A DNA stretch of 64,000 bases, from the NCBI GenBank assembly GCA_030524035.1, contig JAUNHG010000002.1, forward strand, positions 186,001 through 250,000, read 5' to 3'. The stretch comes from Kocuria sp. Its GTDB lineage: Bacteria; Actinomycetota; Actinomycetes; Actinomycetales; Micrococcaceae. The number at the start of each line of letters is the position of its first letter. Within the stretch, counting starts at the first letter, position 1. The position numbers and the translations under genes were made by a program. Below the pieces are notes generated by a model, which ran no database searches, was not told the origin of the DNA, and worked only from the letters and a program-made list of their open reading frames with translations. Of the stretch, positions 1 to 7,959 are shown piece by piece.

Positions 1-237
1 CGCGGCCCGGGTCTTCGGGTCCATGTCGGCATCGGATAGGAACCTGCGGGCCATCTGCCATCGGTGATCAGAGGCGTAGTCTCGCCCCTCGAGGCGATGG
101 GCTCGAAACTCGACCCGAAGGGTGCTCAGCCGGTGTTTTCGCAGCCAGCGAGTGAACGGTGCCAGCGCGTCGCGTTGGCTAGGCGAATCGGTCAGATACG
201 CGTCGAGTAGGCGCTGCGGGAACGTCGCCCTGCTCAC
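1..237 (-). pseudogene. Partial integrase-like coding fragment, cut by window edge
   Basis: Reading the minus strand from about position 237 leftwards gives 79 codons with no stop, running off the window. The translation contains RWLRKHRL, RDYASDHRWQMARRFL and MDPKTRAA. This style resembles the middle part of actinobacterial integrase-like or tyrosine-recombinase-like proteins on plasmids and ICEs, where a line of the form 'RWQ.ARR.L.D..MDP..RAAG' is familiar; that assignment is from memory and is weak. A stop codon lies in frame just upstream of the first usable start (GTG at 237), and the rest of the N-terminal part expected for such a protein would have to overlap the DUF4913 gene. It is therefore probably a 5'-truncated remnant, though a short gene starting at GTG 237 is possible. 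Confidence 0.4.
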
Positions 238-259
238 GGCTCACGATCTCGAACAGGAG

Positions 260-697
260 ATGCTGGAGCTGAATCGGTGGGTCAACTGGCTTCGGATCGA
301 GTACGGACTGCCGGCCTCGGAGATCCCGCCGTACTGGCACCGGCATCCGGAGCTGCTCTGGGAACTCTCAGCGCTGCACCTGCACTGGCTCTGTGCCTAT
401 GACCCTGACCAGGATGGCTCAGCGCCGTTCGGCTGGCACCGCGACTTCGCGGATGCGCGCGGGCGACTCCGCGATTGGGTTGCCGCCTGCGGTACCAAAC
501 GGGATCGCGACCGGCCTACCAGGCAGACGCCGTGGCCGGGCGAGAACCGCGACCAGGAGATCGTCGAAGAAGTCATCACCGACCGTGACGCTGACTTCGT
601 GAAGTTCGTGCTCGACGCGGTCTCGGCCCGACAAGCGGCTGAAGATGCGTTCTTCGCCCACGCTGACCCCAGCACGGGCGAGGTGCAGGAATCGTGA
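260..697 (+). CDS. DUF4913-like protein of mobile elements
   Basis: The product (about 145 residues from this start) shows the pattern I associate with DUF4913: LNRWVNWL, then PPYWHRHPELLWELSALHLHW and APFGWHRDFADAR..LRDWV. Proteins of this family are common near relaxase or replication genes of actinobacterial ICEs and plasmids; their function is unknown. The start is uncertain. The frame stays open back to GTG 122, but the stretch 122-237 is antisense to what looks like real coding sequence on the other strand, so ATG 260 is used here although it has no good ribosome site. The gene may also be 5'-truncated. Its stop overlaps the next gene's start (GTGA at 694), so the two are translationally coupled. 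Confidence 0.6.
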   Translation: MLELNRWVNWLRIEYGLPASEIPPYWHRHPELLWELSALHLHWLCAYDPDQDGSAPFGWHRDFADARGRLRDWVAACGTKRDRDRPTRQTPWPGENRDQEIVEEVITDRDADFVKFVLDAVSARQAAEDAFFAHADPSTGEVQES

Positions 698-897
698 GCG
701 GGCACTACGAAAAGCAGACTGACCGTCGGAGCCGCGAGGAGCGCCGTCTGAGCATTCGTGCGGTTCACCGCGAGCAGCCGGATCTGAACCTGCTGACTGA
801 ACTCATGATCCGCTTCGCCCTACAGGACCTCGGCGAGCGTCGCGCGGCAGAGTCGGGCGACAAGATTTTCGATGCGAGCAGAGAGGGGCAAGCGTAG
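694..897 (+). CDS. Small hypothetical protein of the element
   Basis: A 67-residue, strongly charged protein with many Arg and Glu residues in the N-terminal half (KQTDRRSREERRLSIRAVHRE) followed by a likely helix (LNLLTELMIRFALQDL). Its GTG start overlaps the TGA of the preceding gene, which supports it being translated in the same operon. I do not recognise a family. The charged first half and helical second half would suit a small nucleic-acid-binding or partner protein, but that is a guess. The 180 nt between it and the recombinase hold a short hairpin (around 942-961) and no further gene. Confidence 0.5.
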   Translation: MSGHYEKQTDRRSREERRLSIRAVHREQPDLNLLTELMIRFALQDLGERRAAESGDKIFDASREGQA

Positions 898-1077
898 AAT
901 GCAACCGTCCGCCGTAGCAGCGGATGTTGTGGTTCTTAAACCCCCGAGCTTCGGCACGGGGCACGTAAACGTGGTCCTTCTGGACCTAGGCCTACAGCCT
1001 TCGGGCTCTTCTCACGATCAACATTCGCAGTTGACGATTCCGCGGCGGGCGCTGTCAAGCACACGCGGAGAAGAGCC

Positions 1078-2760
1078 ATGACCACGAACACCACAGCCGT
1101 ATCCCCATCGAGCGGGTTGATCCATCCTGCTTATGCGACCGGCGGTCCGGTCGCCGTCATGTACCTGCGTGTCTCCACGAAGGAGCAGGCGGAGAAGGGC
1201 GGCACCGACGAGGGATATTCGATCCCAGCGCAGCGCGAGGCGAACCTGCGTAAGGCGGAGTCGCTCGGGGCGACGGTGATCGAGGAGTTCGTCGACGCGG
1301 GCGAATCAGCCAGGAAAGCTGACCGGCCGCAGTTGATGAAGATGATCGAGTACGTCACCGCGCATCAGGTGAACTACTGCATCGTCCACAAAGTCGACCG
1401 CCTTGCCCGCAACCGTGCCGACGATGTCGCGATCCACCTGGCGCTGCGTGACGCGGGCGTCACCCTTGTGTCGGCGAGCGAGAACATCGACGAAACCCCG
1501 TCTGGCATGCTGCTGCACGGCATCATGTCGTCGATCGCTGAGTTCTACTCCCGCAACCTCGCGACTGAGACGGTGAAGGGTCTGTCGCAGAAGGCGGCGC
1601 AGGGTGGGACGACGAACCGTGCACCGATCGGTTATCTGAACGTCGGTGTGCGCGATGAGCGGGGCCGTGAGAATCGGACGGTCGTGCTGGATGAGGAGCG
1701 TGCCCCGTTGGTGCGGTGGGCGTTCGAGCAGTTCGCATCGGGCAGGTGGACGCTGTCGCAGATGCAACGCGAGCTCGAAGCCCGAGGCCTGACGACTCCG
1801 CCGACGCCGAAGCGCGCATCGAAGCCGCTCGGAAAGACGAGCGTCCAAAGGATGCTCACGAACCCGTACTACCGGGGCATGGTGCGCTTCAAAGGCGCGG
1901 TGTATCCGGGGTCGCATGAAGCACTGGTGCCGAAGGAGGTCTGGTACCAGGTGCAGAACGTCCTCGAGTCGCATGTCTCGGCAGCGGACGCCACCCAGCT
2001 CCACGCGCATTATTTGAAGGGCACGATCTACTGCGGAGCATGTGGTTCGCGGTTCATCATCGTGAACGCGAACAACGGCAAGGGCAAGATCTACCCGTAC
2101 TTCGTCTGCAACGGCCGTCACTCGAAGAAGACGGGATGCACCCGGCAGGCGATCCTCATCGAGGACGTCGAGCGCATGGTCGAGAAGTACTACGAGACGA
2201 TTCAGATCTCCGCGGACCTGCGCCAGTCATTGGCGGGGATGATCCACGCGGAGTTCGACCGGCTGTTGGCGTCAGACTCGGGCGAGTTGGAAGCCTTGGC
2301 GAAGGAGCGCGCCTCCCTGGAAGAGGAGCGGCTCGTCGTGTTGCGCGCTCACTATTCGGGTGCGATCTCGCTCGAACTTCTCAAGGAAGAGCAGATGCGG
2401 ATCGAGGCCCGGCTTGATGACATCAAGGGGCGACTCTCGGCTCACCATGACGAGTACGCTGCGGCCCGTGCGAATCTCGATGACTGCCTGGCGTTGCTGG
2501 CGAACATCTCGCTGATTTACAGCCGGTGCGACAACCAGAACCGGCGTCTGTGCAATCAGGCGTTCTTCCGCAAGATCTTCATTGACGAGGATCGGGAAGT
2601 GAAGGTCGAGTACCAGCCGTCGTACGAGGCGCTCTGTGATGTGCAGTCTCAGGCGAACGCTCTGAACTGGGCTGCCGAGGCGAAGAAAAAGGACGAGGTC
2701 CAAACCTTTTCAAGAGTGGAGACTCTTGTCGAAGGTTTGAACCTCGCCCATATGGGGTGA
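1078..2760 (+). CDS. Large serine recombinase (site-specific integrase)
   Basis: A 560-residue serine recombinase that would integrate and excise the element. Visible parts in order: resolvase catalytic domain (about 25-170) with the nucleophile Ser33 in YLRVSTKEQ and the active-site segment DRLARN; recombinase domain (about 185-300) with APIGYLNVG, a DEERAPLVRWAFEQF segment and LTNPYYRGMVRFKG; zinc ribbon (about 320-360) with CGACG and a later FVCNGRHSKKTGC; then a coiled-coil-like region rich in Glu, Leu and Arg (about 400-470) and a C-terminal tail. Length and order are those of large serine integrases. ATG 1078 follows a GGAGAAGAG ribosome site. The last codons run over a 39-nt inverted repeat and into tRNA-His, so the final residues and the stop are provided at the integration junction and could differ in the circular form. 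Confidence 0.93.
   Translation: MTTNTTAVSPSSGLIHPAYATGGPVAVMYLRVSTKEQAEKGGTDEGYSIPAQREANLRKAESLGATVIEEFVDAGESARKADRPQLMKMIEYVTAHQVNYCIVHKVDRLARNRADDVAIHLALRDAGVTLVSASENIDETPSGMLLHGIMSSIAEFYSRNLATETVKGLSQKAAQGGTTNRAPIGYLNVGVRDERGRENRTVVLDEERAPLVRWAFEQFASGRWTLSQMQRELEARGLTTPPTPKRASKPLGKTSVQRMLTNPYYRGMVRFKGAVYPGSHEALVPKEVWYQVQNVLESHVSAADATQLHAHYLKGTIYCGACGSRFIIVNANNGKGKIYPYFVCNGRHSKKTGCTRQAILIEDVERMVEKYYETIQISADLRQSLAGMIHAEFDRLLASDSGELEALAKERASLEEERLVVLRAHYSGAISLELLKEEQMRIEARLDDIKGRLSAHHDEYAAARANLDDCLALLANISLIYSRCDNQNRRLCNQAFFRKIFIDEDREVKVEYQPSYEALCDVQSQANALNWAAEAKKKDEVQTFSRVETLVEGLNLAHMG
2701..2739. repeat. 39-nt inverted repeat beside the tRNA-His junction
   Basis: Outer arms CAAACCTT (2701-2708) and AAGGTTTG (2732-2739) and inner arms CAAGAGT (2711-2717) and ACTCTTG (2722-2728) are perfect reverse complements, with a TT/TCG internal mismatch and a GGAG loop. 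It lies in the last codons of the recombinase, 14 nt from the tRNA-His CCA end. It may be part of the recombinase attachment site (serine integrase att sites are imperfect inverted repeats of about 40-50 bp) or a terminator for tRNA-His transcription; there is no T-tract, which favours the first. Confidence 0.6.
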
Positions 2761-2829
2761 GCGACGGGGGTTGAACCCGCGACCTCCTGGACCACAACCA
2801 GGCGCTCTGCCAACTGAGCTACGCCCACC
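2753..2829 (-). tRNA. tRNA-His (GTG)
   Basis: On the minus strand the cloverleaf folds with acceptor GUGGGCG/CGCUCAC, D arm GCUCAGUUGGCAGAGC, anticodon stem CCUGG/CCAGG around loop UUGUGGU (anticodon GUG), and a T arm with GGUUCAACC. The extra base G-1 opposite C73 expected for tRNA-His is present. The CCA is encoded. The gene follows oligoribonuclease on the same strand, a common actinobacterial arrangement. Its 3' end overlaps the last codons of the serine recombinase (2753-2760). Confidence 0.97.
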
Positions 2830-2928
2830 ACGATGCTGATCACGACCGCAATAGGCACCGCACCCGCGAAAAGCAACGCGGATAACTATAACCCATTCGC
2901 ACCGGTGTATGTGCCGCATGTGAAGCGT

Positions 2929-3573
2929 TTAGACTTCCTGGGTGGAAGTATCGCCGGTAGAACCTGTGCGGTTGGCAACCACGGCAGCGGCTACATCCTT
3001 TGCCTGCTCCGAGGACGGGCCGGGGTCCGGGACAAATACGGCACCGCGGTAATACCGCAGCTCGTCGATGGAATCCTGGATGTCCCCGAGTGCCCGGTGA
3101 TTGCCGGTCTTCTGTGGAGCATGGAAGTAGGCACGCGGGTACCACCGGCGCGACAGCTCCTTAATCGTGGAAACGTCGATCACCCGATAGTGCAGGTGCT
3201 CCACAAGTTCTGGCATGTCCCGGACTAGGAAAGTTCTGTCCGTGCCCACAGAATTGCCCGCCAAAGGTGCTTTTCCGGGCTCAGGCACCCACTGCCGGAC
3301 GTAGTCCAAGACTTGGCGAGTAGCTTGCTCCATGGTGGTTCCGTGCGGAAGTTCTTGCAGAAGGCCGGATGAGGTGTGCATGTCGCGGACAAAGTCATTC
3401 ATCTGAGCCACAGCAGCGTCCGCGGGCTTGATCACCACGTCAACACCGTCACCTAGTACGTTGAGCTTGTCATCAGTGACCAGCACCGCCACCTCAACCA
3501 AGGCGTCATGCTCGAGGGAGAGCCCCGTCATTTCGCAATCGATCCACACGATTCGTTCATTGGAAATACCCAC
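2929..3573 (-). CDS. orn: Oligoribonuclease
   Basis: A 214-residue 3'-5' exonuclease that degrades 2-5 nt RNA oligomers (and pGpG) to mononucleotides in the cytoplasm. The DEDDh signature is clear: WIDCEMTGL near residue 10, AGNSVGTDRTFL near 105 and HRALGDI near 160, in the order of the DnaQ-like fold. Length is slightly above the E. coli enzyme because of a C-terminal tail rich in Ala, Ser and Thr. ATG 3573 is used. tRNA-His lies directly downstream on the same strand. The gene is divergent from the mannosyltransferase, with about 100 nt between the two starts. Confidence 0.97.
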   Translation of the reverse strand: MGISNERIVWIDCEMTGLSLEHDALVEVAVLVTDDKLNVLGDGVDVVIKPADAAVAQMNDFVRDMHTSSGLLQELPHGTTMEQATRQVLDYVRQWVPEPGKAPLAGNSVGTDRTFLVRDMPELVEHLHYRVIDVSTIKELSRRWYPRAYFHAPQKTGNHRALGDIQDSIDELRYYRGAVFVPDPGPSSEQAKDVAAAVVANRTGSTGDTSTQEV

Positions 3574-3672
3574 CTACGCAACTGTAATGCCACTGCCTCG
3601 CGCGTAGTGCTCCAGTTACGTACCAAGGCCCCCGGTAAGATAGTCAGCGATCAACCGCAGCAGAGGGGACCT

Positions 3673-5244
3673 GTGTCAGCACCTAACACTCAGCCCGCCA
3701 TGGGCACAGGACTCAACACCACGGATACCGCAGCCGTGAGCCCTTTTCAGCAACGCTTGAAACGCTCTCCCCTGCGAACTGTGGTGGCAGGTGCCATTGG
3801 CTCACTTCTACTGTTCATCGGATCTTTGGGTGTGGGCTGGCTGGCCGCAGTATCAGAGATCCGGCAGAACCCCGTGGTGATCGCGCTGAGGTTCACTACC
3901 CCCGGAGCTATTGTGTCCATCATTTTGGTGGCGCTGGGCGGCATGCTCCTAGTGCGTGAATGGTTACGTCTGGGCCAAAAACTTAACCACTGGGGGCCTG
4001 ACACCAGGCGTTGGGTGAATGCAGCCATGCTGTCATGGTCACTACCCATGACCCTTTCGATTCCCATGTTCAGCCGGGACGTCTACTCCTACATCGGGCA
4101 GGGCCGGGTGATGCAATCCGGGTTGAATCCCTACGAGTACGGCGTGTCAACTATCGAAAACTTTTTCCAGCTGGGTGCGGACCAGCTGTGGAGTGAATCC
4201 CCACCCCCGTACGGTCCTTTGTTTCTGTGGATGGAACAAGGGGTAGTAGCCATGACGGATGCTCACCCAGACCAGTCAGCCTTGCTGTTCCGCGCTCTGT
4301 GTGTACTGTCCGTGATCGCTATGGTCTGGATGATCCCGAAACTGGCCGCGATGCATGGGATTAACCCCACCAGGGCTTTATGGCTGTCCATAGCTAACCC
4401 ACTGTTGTTGGTCAACTTCATTCTGGCCGCTCATAATGACGCCATCATGATCGCTTTAGCATTGGGCGGTGTGTTAGTAGCTGCCACATGGCGTGATTGG
4501 CGGGGTGGGCTGTTGGGGACGTTCTTAGTCACGATGTCGGTGGCTATCAAACCCATCACCTTGGTGTTTTTGCCGTTTATTGGCCTGCTATGGGCAGGCA
4601 AAGGGGCCTCCTGGCCTCGGAAGTTCCTGGTCTGGTTTCTGACTTTGGCGTGGTCTGTTGGAATCCTGGCTGTCATGGGCTTGATATCTGACTTTGGATT
4701 CGACTGGGTTTCTGCGCTTTCCACTCCGGGGTCGGTGTTCATCTGGTATGCACCGGTTGGCATGCTGGGTTTGCTAGCCAGTGCACTGGTGGGCCCAATG
4801 GGTGGTGATAGCGCCCAAGCTATGGAATGGGTTCATCGGGCAGGACAGCTCATGGCGGTGCCCGTGATTTTCGCGATGATGTTTTTGGGTCGGGATGAAA
4901 AAATCATTCGCAGATTGACCTGGGCTTTTGCGGCGATTGTGATCTTCGCCCCCATGATCCAAGCATGGTACGTAGTGTGGCTCATCCCGTTGTTTGCTGT
5001 CACAGGTATTCGTTCTGACTGGCACGTGGATGTGCTGTTTTTTCTCACGGCGTTTTTCATGATCTACGCCGTATCTGATCAGCTTGATGTGTTCCCGTAC
5101 TTGGATATTGACCTCAGTTCAGGTCGGACCATTGCGGCAGTGATCGCGATTGCCTATGGGGCATATCTGTGGTTCTTGGATCCCGCCACTAGGCGACTGT
5201 TCCGAGGTAAGTACCGCAATACCTTGCAGTCAACGGTGATCTAA
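3673..5244 (+). CDS. mptB: MptB-like alpha-1,6-mannosyltransferase (GT-C)
   Basis: An integral membrane protein of about 523 residues with some 12-14 hydrophobic helices, spread along the whole length. It matches the actinobacterial MptB type, polyprenol-phosphomannose-dependent transferases that extend the alpha-1,6-mannan core of lipomannan-like cell envelope polymers. Supporting segments are PMFSRDVYSYIGQGRVM with GLNPYEYGV, SPPPYGPLF, and the loop ANPLLLVNFILAAHNDA. The frame is open further upstream to 3508, but GTG 3673, preceded by AGAGGGGAC, gives a normal N-terminus; the upstream extension would overlap orn. The gene is monocistronic, with tRNA-Arg converging from downstream. Exact glycan product is inferred from family only. 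Confidence 0.85.
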   Translation: MSAPNTQPAMGTGLNTTDTAAVSPFQQRLKRSPLRTVVAGAIGSLLLFIGSLGVGWLAAVSEIRQNPVVIALRFTTPGAIVSIILVALGGMLLVREWLRLGQKLNHWGPDTRRWVNAAMLSWSLPMTLSIPMFSRDVYSYIGQGRVMQSGLNPYEYGVSTIENFFQLGADQLWSESPPPYGPLFLWMEQGVVAMTDAHPDQSALLFRALCVLSVIAMVWMIPKLAAMHGINPTRALWLSIANPLLLVNFILAAHNDAIMIALALGGVLVAATWRDWRGGLLGTFLVTMSVAIKPITLVFLPFIGLLWAGKGASWPRKFLVWFLTLAWSVGILAVMGLISDFGFDWVSALSTPGSVFIWYAPVGMLGLLASALVGPMGGDSAQAMEWVHRAGQLMAVPVIFAMMFLGRDEKIIRRLTWAFAAIVIFAPMIQAWYVVWLIPLFAVTGIRSDWHVDVLFFLTAFFMIYAVSDQLDVFPYLDIDLSSGRTIAAVIAIAYGAYLWFLDPATRRLFRGKYRNTLQSTVI

Positions 5245-5294
5245 ACACCGCACGTTTCACGCTGGCATCCTGCGGGATGTGCGTGATCTCAAAG

Positions 5295-5367
5295 CGCCCC
5301 GGGAGGGAGTCGAACCCCCGACCAAGAGATTAGAAGGCTCCTGCTCTATCCACTGAGCTACCGAGGC
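5295..5367 (-). tRNA. tRNA-Arg (TCT)
   Basis: Minus-strand cloverleaf: acceptor GCCUCGG/CCGGGGC, D arm GCUCAGUGGAUAGAGC, anticodon loop CUUCUAA (anticodon UCU) and T arm GGGGGUUCGACUCCC. CCA is not encoded. The base pair 31-39 of the anticodon stem is a C-U mismatch. It converges on the MptB-like gene. The 220 nt between this tRNA and the next gene show nothing I can assign beyond the ssb ribosome site. Confidence 0.95.
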
Positions 5368-5586
5368 TAGCCGGGACAGTCTAATCCAACCCTCTGCCAG
5401 GTCCAGCACTCCACAACGTGAAAATACGGATTGTGATGCGTGGGGCTTTCCCCGGCTGATCGGGCATGCCGCCAGGCGAACATGCATCAGCGCCGCATAG
5501 TGATCACCAATACCCGGATCATGACCGGGGCCCGAGCGAGGAGATAACTGCCAGGGCCAACTCATTCTCTCAAGGAGGAACACCTG

Positions 5587-6108
5587 ATGAACGACATGAT
5601 TACGGTGCGTGGGTTTATCGCCACCAAACCGTCGTTGCGGCAGACCACCAACAACACGGATGTCACAGATTTCCGGCTGGCGTCCACAGCACGACGGTAC
5701 GACGCGGATAAGGGCGAATGGGTGGATGCCGGCGGTCCCAACTGGTACACGGTCAACTGTTACCGTTTTTTAGCGCAGAATGTCACAGATTCTGTCAGTG
5801 TTGGTGATGCGGTTCTGGTGCACGGGCGATTGAAAATCCGCGAGTGGTCAAATCATGCCGGGGCCAAGCGTCACAGCGTCGAGATTGAAGCATCTTCGGT
5901 CGGCCCGGACCTTGCCTTGGGAACCGCGACGTACACCAAAACCGCAGGCCGCGTTTCTCACCCCATGCACGAGCCTCAGAACACGAAGACCGGTGGTGTG
6001 GGACCGAGCTCGGGTGATGTGGTGGACTTGGACGCCGAGTCGCGTGTGGAGTTCCGTCTGCTTCGTGGGCATGAACCAGCGCCTGTGGCTGAAGCTGCTA
6101 CGAGCTAA
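5587..6108 (+). CDS. ssb: Single-stranded DNA-binding protein (SSB family)
   Basis: A 173-residue protein with the N-terminal OB fold of SSB: MITVRGFIATKPSLRQT, DFRLASTARRYD, WYTVNCYRFLAQNV, VGDAVLVHGRLKIREW and a final strand before about residue 110. The rest is a polar tail. The tail does not end in the usual acidic DDDIPF-type motif that recruits replication and repair partners; it ends PVAEAATS. With the location away from rpsF-rpsR this suggests a second, accessory SSB rather than the main replicative one (inference). A strong AAGGAGG lies 8 nt before ATG 5587. A second in-frame ATG at 5599 is less likely. Confidence 0.88.
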   Translation: MNDMITVRGFIATKPSLRQTTNNTDVTDFRLASTARRYDADKGEWVDAGGPNWYTVNCYRFLAQNVTDSVSVGDAVLVHGRLKIREWSNHAGAKRHSVEIEASSVGPDLALGTATYTKTAGRVSHPMHEPQNTKTGGVGPSSGDVVDLDAESRVEFRLLRGHEPAPVAEAATS

Positions 6109-6172
6109 GAGACGGTGCTGCGTAGGGGCGTGGGTTTCCCACGCATAGCTGGTGCACGGGTAGCCTGGGGAC

Positions 6173-7855
6173 ATGGCGGAATTCATTTACACCATGAACA
6201 AGGCCCGCAAAAAAGTGGGCGACAAAGTCATCCTTGACGACGTTACGATGTCGTTTTACCCCGGTGCCAAGATCGGTGTGGTGGGGCCTAACGGGGCCGG
6301 TAAGTCCACCATCCTGAAGATCATGGCGGGGTTGGATGAACCATCGAACGGTGAGGCCCGCCTGTCCCCGGGGTATAGCGTCGGCATCCTGCTGCAGGAG
6401 CCGCCGTTGAATGAGGACAAAACTGTGCTGGGCAACGTCCAAGAAGGCGTGGGTCAGATTAAAGACAAACTGGACCGTTTCAACCAGATATCGGAAGAAA
6501 TGGCCCAGCCGGATGCAGATTTTGATGCTCTGATGGAAGAGATGGGCTCTTTGCAAACGGACATTGACGCCGCTAACGCGTGGGATCTGGATTCGCAGCT
6601 GGAACAGGCTATGGATGCTTTGCGTTGCCCTCCGGGTGATACCCCGGTGACTCACTTATCCGGTGGGGAACGCAGGCGGGTGGCATTGTGCAAGCTGCTG
6701 TTGGAAAAACCTGACTTGTTGTTGCTCGATGAGCCCACTAACCATTTGGATGCGGAGTCTGTGCTGTGGCTGGAGCAGCATTTGGCGTCTTATCCCGGTG
6801 CTGTGTTGGCGGTGACACACGACCGCTATTTCTTGGATCACGTGGCTGAGTGGATTTGTGAGGTGGATCGAGGCCGCCTGTACCCCTATGAGGGGAACTA
6901 CTCCACGTACTTGGATACCAAAGCCAAGCGCATGGAGGTCCAGGGTAAGAAGGATGCCAAGCAGGCCAAGCGTCTTAAAGACGAACTTGAATGGGTTCGT
7001 TCTAATGCAAAGGGGCGCCAGGCTAAGTCCAAGGCTCGTTTGGCACGGTACGAAGAGATGGCCGCAGAAGCGGAAAAGACCCGGAAGCTTGATTTTGAGG
7101 AAATCCAGATTCCGCCTGGGCCGCGGTTGGGCAATCAAGTGATCGAGGCTAAAGACTTGCAGAAAGGATTTGGTGAACGTTCACTGATTAATGGTCTGTC
7201 TTTCACCTTGCCACGCAATGGCATTGTGGGCGTTATCGGCCCCAATGGTGTTGGTAAGTCCACTCTGTTCAAAACCATCGTGGGAATTGAGGAGCGCGAT
7301 GGCGGCGAACTGAAAATCGGCGACTCCGTCAAAATTTCCTATGTGGATCAGAACCGAGAAAATATTGACCCGGAAAAGTCCTTGTGGGAGGTAGTTTCTG
7401 ATGGCTTGGATTTCATCAACGTGGGTCAGGTGGAAATGCCGGCGCGTGCCTATGTGTCCGCCTTTGGGTTTAAAGGGCCAGATCAGCAGAAAAAAGCTGG
7501 GGTGCTCTCTGGTGGTGAACGTAACCGATTGAACTTGGCGCTGACCCTGAAACAGGGCGGCAACCTACTGTTGTTAGACGAGCCCACCAACGACCTTGAC
7601 GTTGAAACTCTGGGGTCCTTGGAAAACGCGCTGCTGGACTTCCCCGGCTGCGCCGTGGTGATTTCCCACGATCGGTGGTTCCTGGACAGAGTGGCCACAC
7701 ACATTCTGGCGTGGGAAGGCACCGACGAGAACCCGGATAACTGGTACTGGTTTGAAGGTAACTTTGAATCCTACGAGGAGAACAAAGTGGAACGGCTCGG
7801 CCCTGACGCCGCCCGACCCAAGAGAGTGACGCACCGTCGCCTGACCCGGGACTGA
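6173..7855 (+). CDS. ettA: Energy-dependent translational throttle protein EttA (ABC-F)
   Basis: A 560-residue ABC-F ATPase with two nucleotide-binding domains and no membrane segment. It binds the ribosomal E site and gates entry into elongation according to the ATP/ADP ratio. NBD1 has Walker A GPNGAGKST, signature LSGGERRRV and Walker B LLLLDEPTNHLD; NBD2 has GPNGVGKST, LSGGERNRL and LLLLDEPTNDLD. Between them lies a Lys/Arg-rich linker (about residues 240-305: RMEVQGKKDAKQAKRLKDEL) that fits the P-site tRNA interaction motif. Length and the FIYTMNKARKKVGDK start match EttA. A strong hairpin terminator follows. The tail PDAARPKRVTHRRLTRD matches the family. Confidence 0.96.
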   Translation: MAEFIYTMNKARKKVGDKVILDDVTMSFYPGAKIGVVGPNGAGKSTILKIMAGLDEPSNGEARLSPGYSVGILLQEPPLNEDKTVLGNVQEGVGQIKDKLDRFNQISEEMAQPDADFDALMEEMGSLQTDIDAANAWDLDSQLEQAMDALRCPPGDTPVTHLSGGERRRVALCKLLLEKPDLLLLDEPTNHLDAESVLWLEQHLASYPGAVLAVTHDRYFLDHVAEWICEVDRGRLYPYEGNYSTYLDTKAKRMEVQGKKDAKQAKRLKDELEWVRSNAKGRQAKSKARLARYEEMAAEAEKTRKLDFEEIQIPPGPRLGNQVIEAKDLQKGFGERSLINGLSFTLPRNGIVGVIGPNGVGKSTLFKTIVGIEERDGGELKIGDSVKISYVDQNRENIDPEKSLWEVVSDGLDFINVGQVEMPARAYVSAFGFKGPDQQKKAGVLSGGERNRLNLALTLKQGGNLLLLDEPTNDLDVETLGSLENALLDFPGCAVVISHDRWFLDRVATHILAWEGTDENPDNWYWFEGNFESYEENKVERLGPDAARPKRVTHRRLTRD

Positions 7856-7874
7856 CGTTTCTTTCCTATTCATC

Positions 7875-7916
7875 TAGCAAAGGGGAGGGGGCAATATGAG
7901 CCCACTCCCTTTGCTA
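7875..7916. terminator. Hairpin terminator after ettA
   Basis: TAGCAAAGGG...CCCTTTGCTA forms a long stem closed inside by GGGGC/GCCC around an AT-rich loop. It lies 20 nt after the ettA stop. There is no long T-run, as is common in high-GC bacteria. Confidence 0.75.
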
Positions 7917-7959
7917 TCGGTACAAGGTAAAGACGTCGGGTGATGTTGTGGAGGCAGTC

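Larger units (their letters stand above)
1..2760. mobile_element. Right end of an integrated element at tRNA-His
   Basis: The genes here (integrase-like fragment, DUF4913-type protein, small unknown protein, large serine recombinase) are typical cargo of actinobacterial integrative elements and differ in style from the housekeeping genes that start at tRNA-His. The recombinase is the last gene and its stop codon falls in the tRNA 3' end, as expected for an integration boundary. Only one end is visible; the other junction lies to the left of the window. The element type (ICE, prophage, or genomic island) cannot be decided here because no conjugation or capsid gene is visible. Confidence 0.7.

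Noticed and set aside
1306-2121. 271-codon open frame antisense to the serine recombinase
   Set aside because: It is a mirror of a clearly coding strand, rich in Arg and His with no motif; the recombinase domains on the plus strand explain the sequence fully.
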